Source: Desulfomonile tiedjei DSM 6799 (lineage in GTDB: Bacteria; Desulfobacterota; Desulfomonilia; Desulfomonilales; Desulfomonilaceae). Taken from it: DNA of 64,000 nt. The position numbers and the translations under genes were made by a program. Positions 55,851 through 64,000 of this stretch are shown in pieces (position 1 is the first letter of the stretch; every line of letters starts with the position of its first letter). The notes under the pieces were generated by a model. The model was not told the origin of the DNA. It made no database searches and worked only from the letters and a program-made list of their open reading frames with translations. The stretch is from the NCBI RefSeq assembly GCF_000266945.1, contig NC_018025.1:2294001-2358000 (forward strand). The letters are read 5' to 3'.

Positions 55851-56321
55851 ATGTTTGAATTAGCACCTTGGAAACGTAAAGAAGGCGAAACCGGCTCTCT
55901 TCCGGCTCCTTGGGTGTTCCGTCGTGAATTTGACGACCTCATTCAAAGATTTTTTGGTGATGAGCCATTTTCGCTCGGAATTACGAGCAAGACGTTCTCA
56001 CCCGCAGTCAATATCTCCGAAAACGAGAATGAAATCCTCGTCACGGCAGAGATTCCGGGCATAGAAAAAAATGACCTGGATATAAGTCTATCTGGCGATG
56101 TGCTGACGATTAAAGGAGAGAAAAAGGCTGAGCATGAAGAGAAGACCGAAAATATGCACCGAATCGAACGGTCCTACGGCAGTTTTTCTCGCTCATTCGC
56201 TTTGCCCTGTGAAGTGCAGGAAGACAAGATAAATGCTAGTTACAAAGATGGTGTCTTATCTCTGAAGCTTCCTAAAGCTGAAAACTGCAAAGCAAAATCG
56301 ATTAAGATTCCTTTACAGTAG
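55851..56321 (+). CDS. Small heat-shock protein, Hsp20/alpha-crystallin family
   Basis: 156 residues with AAGGAGGACAGG upstream. The N-terminal arm has REFDDLIQRFFGD. The alpha-crystallin domain runs about 48-140 (FSPAVNISENENEILVTAEIPGIEKNDLDISL...GSFSRSFALPCEV), and the closing motif is YKDGVLSLKLPKAE. ATP-independent holdase in the cytoplasm. A TTGACA at 55758 lies about 90 bases upstream, but its -10 partner (AAATAA) is poor. Confidence 0.95.
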   Translation: MFELAPWKRKEGETGSLPAPWVFRREFDDLIQRFFGDEPFSLGITSKTFSPAVNISENENEILVTAEIPGIEKNDLDISLSGDVLTIKGEKKAEHEEKTENMHRIERSYGSFSRSFALPCEVQEDKINASYKDGVLSLKLPKAENCKAKSIKIPLQ

Positions 56322-56341
56322 TACAGTAATGTATTTCAGAA

Positions 56342-56375
56342 ACTCTACGGCGAGCATTACCGCTCGCCGTAGAGT
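56342..56375 (+). terminator. Strong hairpin after hsp20
   Basis: Perfect 14-bp stem ACTCTACGGCGAGC / GCTCGCCGTAGAGT with a 6-base loop, 20 bases after the stop. No T run follows, but its stability and position suit a transcription end or mRNA-protecting structure. Confidence 0.65.
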
Positions 56376-56557
56376 ACGGCCAGGCAAAAGTGCGGTCGTG
56401 GAGCGGCTGTTCGTGTGGGGTTGATAATGCGAGGATTATCTCATTCCTGTGGCATCGCCACATAGCACGAGAAACTTCAGTCTTTGGCGTTCAGGGGCTA
56501 CCCCTGCAGACCCGCAATGGGCTGTCAGAGCCTACCCCGGATTACATCTGCCGGCGA

Positions 56558-57016
56558 TTATCCATAGGATGGGATAACTTCTTTGAGGTCGCCCGCAGAT
56601 TGAAAGTATTCATAATTGTAGATCAGTCGCTGGACTACAGCTCCTGCCAGTCGCTTGTAAAAAAGCATACCGCTGGCGGTATCCTTCTCGAATATTTTGG
56701 CTAGACGTTCTTTTTCTATTTTCAATATCTTACTGGGAAGCACACACTCGGCGGTGGCTATGTATTCAGGTCGATCTACTAAGCCAGTCCATCCGAATGC
56801 TTCCCCTGGAATATTGACTGTGTACGAGATCTCAGCTTTTGTTCCGATGTACAGTCGAACTCTTCCCTCTGTCAGAATATAAAAGAACTGCGCCGGACTG
56901 CCTGCCTCAAAAATGAGCTTTCCCGGCTCGTAAGATTCTTCGACCATAATTTTGGAGATCTCATTCATAACCTCCGGGCCGAGATCCTTGAATAAATCCG
57001 CTCTCTGGATAATCAT
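56558..57016 (-). CDS. Stand-alone cyclic-nucleotide-binding (Crp-like sensor) protein
   Basis: 152 residues from the ATG at 57016 (GGAGAATCCT upstream); the frame extends to 57226 without a ribosome site. One cNMP-binding beta-roll: LIFEAGSPAQFFYILTEGRVRLYI, then NIPGEAFGWTGLVDRPEYIATAECV. The usual phosphate-binding GELA-R-ATV signature is altered to GEAFGWTGLVDRPEYIATA, as in FNR-like or EpdA-like sensors, so the ligand is uncertain. There is no DNA-binding domain, so it would act by protein contact. It follows the USP gene on the same strand. Confidence 0.85.
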   Translation of the reverse strand: MIIQRADLFKDLGPEVMNEISKIMVEESYEPGKLIFEAGSPAQFFYILTEGRVRLYIGTKAEISYTVNIPGEAFGWTGLVDRPEYIATAECVLPSKILKIEKERLAKIFEKDTASGMLFYKRLAGAVVQRLIYNYEYFQSAGDLKEVIPSYG

Positions 57017-57222
57017 AGGATTCTCCTTTTTTGAAGGGGCGTGGGAAATCTGGTCAGACCAACGAAATTCCGTCCAATCATTCTTGAAGGGCTCAGAAAA
57101 CTCCTTGACGATGATTCTCCTCCTTTTTCTCCTTGGAACGGGGTGCCTTATGCTCCGGCGGAGAACTGCCGAAGAAGCCGCTGTGGCACTCAAGTACGTG
57201 GCTGAATTTACGAATCGAAGTT

Positions 57223-57708
57223 TCAAGGAACAGGAAACTCATATGGTCTTTCAGACGATTCCCCTTTCTCCGTTGGAGCCTCCACAATTAACACCGGGCG
57301 ATGGGCAGACCTCAAGACGCTTCTGGCTATGCTCCCCATGACCAGATGCTTCACTCCTGTGCGCCCATGGGTTCCCATCACAATAAGATCCACTGATTCT
57401 CTTGCAGCCAATTCCACTATCTCCTTGGGCGCGGAACCGATCGTGCAATACGGCTTGACCGGTATCAGGGAGCCGTATTCTTCTGCCAATTCTTCGAGGC
57501 GAGCGGCTGCCGCATTCTGAGTACGTTCCAGGATCTGGTCAAGCTCTTTCCCGACCCAGTCCACATAGCTCGGGAATCCGGTTGCATCAATTACGTGGAT
57601 GATGAGAAGCTCAGCCCCAAAAGCCTTGGCATAGTCTACTGCGAGCTGGCGAGCAGGGAGGCTGTTTACTGAGAAGTCAGCGCAGAAGAGGATTTTCTTG
57701 GGCAGCAT
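57223..57708 (-). CDS. Universal stress protein, UspA family
   Basis: 161 residues; AAGGAGG precedes the ATG. Begins KKILFCADFSVNSLPARQLAVDYAKAFGAELLIIHVID. The nucleotide-binding motif GTHGRTGVKHLVMGSIARSVLR (G-2x-G-9x-GS) suggests an ATP-binding type. It lies upstream of the cNMP-binding gene and is divergent from the long region before the heme kinase. Confidence 0.92.
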   Translation of the reverse strand: MLPKKILFCADFSVNSLPARQLAVDYAKAFGAELLIIHVIDATGFPSYVDWVGKELDQILERTQNAAAARLEELAEEYGSLIPVKPYCTIGSAPKEIVELAARESVDLIVMGTHGRTGVKHLVMGSIARSVLRSAHRPVLIVEAPTEKGESSERPYEFPVP

Positions 57709-58387
57709 GACACGGACCTCCTTGTGGTGTGAGACGGTTCGTGAGACACTATAAACCCCAATGACTGACTGGCTTATCTGTTGCCCTTACTATCATAATT
57801 GTAAGATTGAGCTATTTTTGTCAAGTGACGGATTCTCGTTGGAATTGACGGCCGCTTTCCCTTAGTTAGCCGCTTTTTGAGCTTGATGCGAACCTTACTG
57901 ACGGCGGAATCCGGACTGGTCAAAATAAACGTGGAGAAATCCAATATGATGAAACTTCACCACGGTACTATGGGATCCACACCATAGGCAATGAGCCATC
58001 TTTTCTTCCGTTTTCCGGTCGGATGCCGAGTGCAATGAATGACGAATTAGGCAGATATTGCTATGGAATCCTGTTCTTAGGGATTTGGCACGACTCCTGC
58101 TTACTTCTTGAAGTGACCGGTAGCGATTGGATCGGATTATCTTAGAGACTCGTCCTAAAGACCTTCTGAAACCAGAGAAATCACCCAGTGGCCGAAGTCG
58201 GCCTGAACAAGCTTGAAAGGGGATCGTCGGAATACGAGAAACCAAATCTTGTCCAAGATGAGATGTGGCGGAACACGCTCCGATGATACGGAATTCGAGG
58301 GGTGATTTGAGTGGAAAAGTGGCGGAAACGCAGCAACGCCTCGAACTGGCTCCTCAGGCAAGCCGGATGATGTAGTCAAGATAGAAG
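57709..58387. other. Gene-free stretch between usp and the heme kinase
   Basis: About 680 bases. A minus-strand TTGACA near 57820 with AATTAT 18 bases on could serve the usp gene. Frames at 57895-58245 and 58155-58451 on the minus strand have no recognisable domains or ribosome sites. Confidence 0.5.
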
Positions 58388-61300
58388 ATGAGTATCTCAA
58401 CGTCAATCTGTTTGCGAAAGGGTCAAGGAGTGACTCCTCACGATCATCCAAGTCGATATGCTACCCTAAAACGTCATGGGTTGTTCCTGGGTATATTCGG
58501 AACCGCTCTCGTCGCAGTCTCATTTGGATGGAATTTGTCCGAGCTGCAAAAAAGTGCCGGCGATCATGCCCGGATCAGCGCAAGGATGGCATTCGAGAAA
58601 AATGTTAGTTATCGACTCTGGAATGCCCAACATGGCGGAGTTTATGTTCGGACAGATCAACGGACCAAACCGAATCCGTACCTTGAAGTGAATGAGCGGG
58701 ACATCTCTACTCCCTCGGGGATTCCTCTCACACTCGTAAATCCCGCATACATGACACGCATGGTGCACGAGATCCAGGCAGTACGCAGCGGAATGCGAGA
58801 ACATATTACCAGCTTGAATCCCATTCGACCTGAAAATGTGGCGGATTCATGGGAGAAGAATGCGCTGAGGTCTTTCGAAGAGGGTGAAACAGAAGTTAGT
58901 TCCATTGAGAATATCGATGGTAGGCCCTACATGCGGTTGATGCGCCCATTGTTGACCGATCGGAGTTGCTTGAAATGCCATGCAAAGCAGGGTTACAGGA
59001 TGGGTGACATCCGTGGAGGGATCAGCGTGTCCGTCCCTATGGAGAGGTTGTGGGTTGAATCTCGTGACAACATTCTCGCATTGGCAGTCAGCCACAGCAT
59101 CATTTGGCTTATCGGCATGCTTGTATTGTTTGCGGGCACCCGCAGGATGAGCGATCGTATTGTTGAAGAGGAGCAAAAGGAAAAGGCTCTTGCCAAGAGC
59201 GAAGAAAAGTACCATTCGCTTTTTTCAAGCGTTATGGATGCCATCATAATTTTTGACGCAGAGACCCTCGCTATTCTCGATGTCAACGATGCAGCCATCA
59301 ATCTTTATGGTTACAGCAAGGACCAATTCCTGAGCCTGAAGTCTCTCGATCTCTCCGCGGACAAGGAGGCTGTTGTTGAAAACCACACAAAAGTCTTCAT
59401 GGGAGATGCTGGGGCAACTTCGATTCGCAACCACAGAAAGAAAGACGGAATCCTGTTTCCTGTCGAAATATCGCGATCGGTGATGGAAATTGGTGGGAGA
59501 CAGGCTCTCTGCACAGTCATTCGAGATATCACGGAACGAAGAAATGCGGAAGAAGGCATTAATAACGCCTACAATGAACTCGAAAGAAGGGTGGAAGAAC
59601 GTACCGCCGAACTACACAATAGAAATGAACAACTCGCCCTGGAAATCTTAGACCGCAAAAGAGCTGAAGAGGAGCTTCGTCTTGAGAGGGAACAGCGTCT
59701 CTCGATTTTTGAGAGTATAAACGAGATGGTTCTCGTAATTGACCCGCAACCGTACCAAATCTTGTATGCCAACAAATTTGCTGAAGACCTGTACGGAAAA
59801 AGCCTCATAGGAAAAAGGTGTTACGAGGAGTTGTGCGGCCTGGATTCCCCCTGTGAGTGTTGTCCTAACCAGATGCTCTTGGAGTCACCCGAAAAACACT
59901 ACCAACATGAGTATCACAATCCTAAGTTGAATAGAGATTTCCTTGGAATGGACAGATTGATGAAGTGGCCTGACGGTCGGATTGTGAAATTTCGGTTAGC
60001 CATAGACATCACTGAATACAAAAGAACGGATGCAGCACTCAAGGAGATCCAGCGACAACAGAAGGTTCTACTTGATCACATCCCGGCCATTGCCTGGCTC
60101 AAGGACAAAGAAAGCCGTTTCATTGTCGTGAACCGGCCCTTCGGCGAGGCCTGCGGAGTTGCTCCGGAAGATCTACGGGGAAAAACTGACTACGACATCT
60201 GGCCCCCCGAACTTGCAAAGCTATACAGGGACGATGACCGTGAAGTTATGGAATCGGGCACCAGGAAACGAGTCGAGGAACCTCTCCAGGACAAAGACGG
60301 AAACAGAATCTGGATAGAGACCATTAAAACCCCCACATACAATGATGCAGGAGAAGTTGTCGGAACTATCGGGATCGCTCAAGACGTAACAAAGAGGAGG
60401 ACGGCGGAAGAGGCCCTGCGTCTCAGCGAAGAACGGTACCGTAGGTTGTTTGAAGATGCACCCATAATGTACGTCATAACGAGGAATGAAGAAGGAGTTC
60501 CTATCATCAGCGACTGCAATCAGTTCTTTCTACGCTCCGTGGACTGCACACGGGATGAAGCTGTGGGGCACCCACTGGCCGATTTCTACACTCCCGAATC
60601 GCGTATCGAACTGCTTGACCGCGGAGGCTACGCTCGAGCACTGGCAGGGGAGTTTCTAATAGGGGAGCGAGAACTTGTCAAACGCGATGGCAGTATCATC
60701 TCGACGCTTCTTTACACAACGACTGAATTGGGTCCTTCCGGACTCGTGATCGGGACACGGGCAATGTTTGTGGACATCACGGAACGCAAGAGCGCGGAGA
60801 GGGAGAAAGAAAGCCTCAGTTCCCAACTTCTCCAGTCTCAAAAGATGGAATCCGTTGGCACTCTCGCTGGAGGAATTGCTCACGATTTCAACAACCTTCT
60901 TACGGTTATCCTGGGTTTCTCGGAACTCATCATTTCTGAAAAAAAAGAAGGAGACAGTGACTACGAAGATCTCGCGAAGATAATTCATGCCGCTCGAACT
61001 GCCGGAGATATGGTTCAACGAATCCTTGCCTTTAGCCGCAAGACCGAAACCAAGCTCCGGCCAATCGACCTGAACAAGCAAGTTACTCAGTTGAAGAAAA
61101 TGCTTACCAGACTGATTCCCAAAATAATTGAAGTTGAAATCAACCTTGATCCCCGTCTCACGAAAGTGAATGCCGATTCGGTTCAGATTGAACAAATTCT
61201 GATGAATCTGGCGGTGAATGCAAGGGACGCAATGCCGAATGGCGGTAGGTTGCTCATCGAGACTCAATCCGTCTTTTTGGACGAGAATTATTGCCGCGGG

Positions 61301-61954
61301 CATCTTGAAGCGTCCGAAGGACGGCATGCTCTTCTCGCGGTCAAAGATACGGGTGTCGGCATTGACAGGGCTACAATGGCCCGCATATTCGACCCTTTCT
61401 TCACGACCAAGAAACCGGGTCAAGGAACCGGATTGGGACTCGCAATGGTGTACGGAATAGTGAAAAGCCACGGCGGACATATTACATGCGAGAGCGAGCC
61501 GGGTGTGGGGACCACATTTAAGATATACCTTCCCGCTCACCAGGCTGAAGGGGAGGCAGACCTGAGTTTTTCCGGAGAATTTTCAGCGCTCTGCACGGGG
61601 ACAATTCTTCTCGTGGATGACGAGGAATTCGTGAGGTCACTTGGCCAAAGAATCCTGGAGAAGGCAGGTTACACCGTCATCACCGCAACCAACGGTCAGG
61701 AAGCAGTGGAGATCTATAACGAGAAGAGGAACCGGATTTCACTGGTAATCCTTGATCTCATCATGCCGGTGATGGACGGGAATCAATGCCTCAAAGAAAT
61801 CCTCCGGCTCGATCCGAGCGCGCGAGTGTTAATCGGAAGCGGATATACTCCTGAAGGGGCCAACGCGGAAACACTGGACGCAGCCAAAGGATTCGTTGGG
61901 AAGCCATATAATGTGAAGGAGCTTCTCAAGACAATTCGCGAAGTCTTAAAATGA
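58388..61954 (+). CDS. Hybrid histidine kinase with Tll0287-like c-heme sensor domain, PAS repeats and receiver
   Basis: 1188 residues. A membrane helix (about 30-50) is followed by a periplasmic DUF3365/Tll0287-like domain containing CLKCH (residues 194-198), a c-type heme attachment site (SCLKCHAKQGYRMGDIRGGISVSV), then a second helix (about 232-252). The cytoplasmic part has four PAS units (about 265-390, 445-555, 560-680, 690-805), HisKA with H832 in GGIAHDFNNLL, an ATPase domain (NLAVNARDAMPNGG; DTGVGIDRATMARIFDPFFTTK; GTGLGLAMVYGIV), and a C-terminal receiver with D1123. A heme sensor of this type would detect a redox-active or gaseous ligand in the periplasm. The ribosome site is weak. 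Confidence 0.92.
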   Translation: MSISTSICLRKGQGVTPHDHPSRYATLKRHGLFLGIFGTALVAVSFGWNLSELQKSAGDHARISARMAFEKNVSYRLWNAQHGGVYVRTDQRTKPNPYLEVNERDISTPSGIPLTLVNPAYMTRMVHEIQAVRSGMREHITSLNPIRPENVADSWEKNALRSFEEGETEVSSIENIDGRPYMRLMRPLLTDRSCLKCHAKQGYRMGDIRGGISVSVPMERLWVESRDNILALAVSHSIIWLIGMLVLFAGTRRMSDRIVEEEQKEKALAKSEEKYHSLFSSVMDAIIIFDAETLAILDVNDAAINLYGYSKDQFLSLKSLDLSADKEAVVENHTKVFMGDAGATSIRNHRKKDGILFPVEISRSVMEIGGRQALCTVIRDITERRNAEEGINNAYNELERRVEERTAELHNRNEQLALEILDRKRAEEELRLEREQRLSIFESINEMVLVIDPQPYQILYANKFAEDLYGKSLIGKRCYEELCGLDSPCECCPNQMLLESPEKHYQHEYHNPKLNRDFLGMDRLMKWPDGRIVKFRLAIDITEYKRTDAALKEIQRQQKVLLDHIPAIAWLKDKESRFIVVNRPFGEACGVAPEDLRGKTDYDIWPPELAKLYRDDDREVMESGTRKRVEEPLQDKDGNRIWIETIKTPTYNDAGEVVGTIGIAQDVTKRRTAEEALRLSEERYRRLFEDAPIMYVITRNEEGVPIISDCNQFFLRSVDCTRDEAVGHPLADFYTPESRIELLDRGGYARALAGEFLIGERELVKRDGSIISTLLYTTTELGPSGLVIGTRAMFVDITERKSAEREKESLSSQLLQSQKMESVGTLAGGIAHDFNNLLTVILGFSELIISEKKEGDSDYEDLAKIIHAARTAGDMVQRILAFSRKTETKLRPIDLNKQVTQLKKMLTRLIPKIIEVEINLDPRLTKVNADSVQIEQILMNLAVNARDAMPNGGRLLIETQSVFLDENYCRGHLEASEGRHALLAVKDTGVGIDRATMARIFDPFFTTKKPGQGTGLGLAMVYGIVKSHGGHITCESEPGVGTTFKIYLPAHQAEGEADLSFSGEFSALCTGTILLVDDEEFVRSLGQRILEKAGYTVITATNGQEAVEIYNEKRNRISLVILDLIMPVMDGNQCLKEILRLDPSARVLIGSGYTPEGANAETLDAAKGFVGKPYNVKELLKTIREVLK

Positions 61955-62139
61955 GAAGTAATCAACCACGATCCAGTATGGCACGTTTATCACCGGCCGT
62001 CGTTCCTCGGGATGTTCGCGGCAACGTGCAGATGTCGGTTCGACTCGTTTCTTGGGACTGGATCGGAGCCTGATTTTCCTCCGTATTTCGCAACAACGGC
62101 ACAGAAGATCTATTCGATCTTTGAGCAAGGAGACAACCC

Positions 62140-64000
<1,861 letters not shown>

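Noticed and set aside
60656-61540. 294-codon frame opposite the heme kinase
   Set aside because: Antisense to the conserved kinase core; no domain of its own.

Overview
The window looks like chromosome of an anaerobic Desulfobacterota (deltaproteobacterial) aromatic-compound degrader, probably close to Desulfomonile; the genus is an inference. The main evidence is a complete bamBCDEFGHI-type operon for the ATP-independent (class II) benzoyl-CoA reductase, in which two subunits (BamE, BamF) each carry one in-frame UGA where the family has a redox-active Cys, i.e. selenocysteine. A tungsten-type aldehyde oxidoreductase (AOR) cluster, several multi-PAS kinases and a very large VCBS-repeat surface protein fit the same group. 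A cytochrome bo3 quinol oxidase operon shows that the organism can also reduce oxygen.

Layout. 1-1738: 5' part of a Cache/HAMP/GAF histidine kinase, cut by the left edge. 2195-3451: double TetR regulator, divergent from the bam operon (3865-14774), with a shared promoter region holding two copies of a 9-bp palindrome. 15150-16305: DUF4870 membrane protein and VanX-type D,D-dipeptidase. 16414-21213: cyoABCDE on the minus strand. 21576-31457: ion and stress functions (NRAMP-USP fusion, small membrane proteins, SpoIIAA/STAS-like protein, P-type H+-ATPase, SbmA/YddA-type ABC exporter, TSUP permease, DedA). 31566-32993: HtrA/DegP protease. 33475-36901: AOR-family enzyme with a Tat-exported polyferredoxin and an unrecognised 186-aa protein.

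37816-50802 is one 4328-residue gene: LEPR-XLL-like N-terminus, an extremely Trp-rich segment, eight 92-aa PKD/cadherin-like repeats and 30 VCBS repeats, ending with no C-terminal secretion domain. An IS66-family element with a perfect 8-bp target duplication (51268-52813) lies upstream of it. 53522-54628 is an Old Yellow Enzyme flanked by two copies of a structured 156-bp repeat with a compensatory base change. The 1.2-kb gene-free stretch at 54629-55850 has three perfect DnaA boxes, so it may be a replication origin. 55851-57708 is a stress group (Hsp20, cNMP-binding protein, USP). The window ends with a heme-binding hybrid kinase (58388-61954) and a second hybrid kinase cut by the right edge.

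How the genes work together. BamB dearomatises benzoyl-CoA. BamC-I are thought to collect electrons from NADH/ferredoxin and energise the low-potential electrons by flavin-based bifurcation. The double TetR is the obvious local regulator. The cyo oxidase, HtrA, Hsp20 and USP proteins would help an anaerobe survive oxygen and envelope stress.
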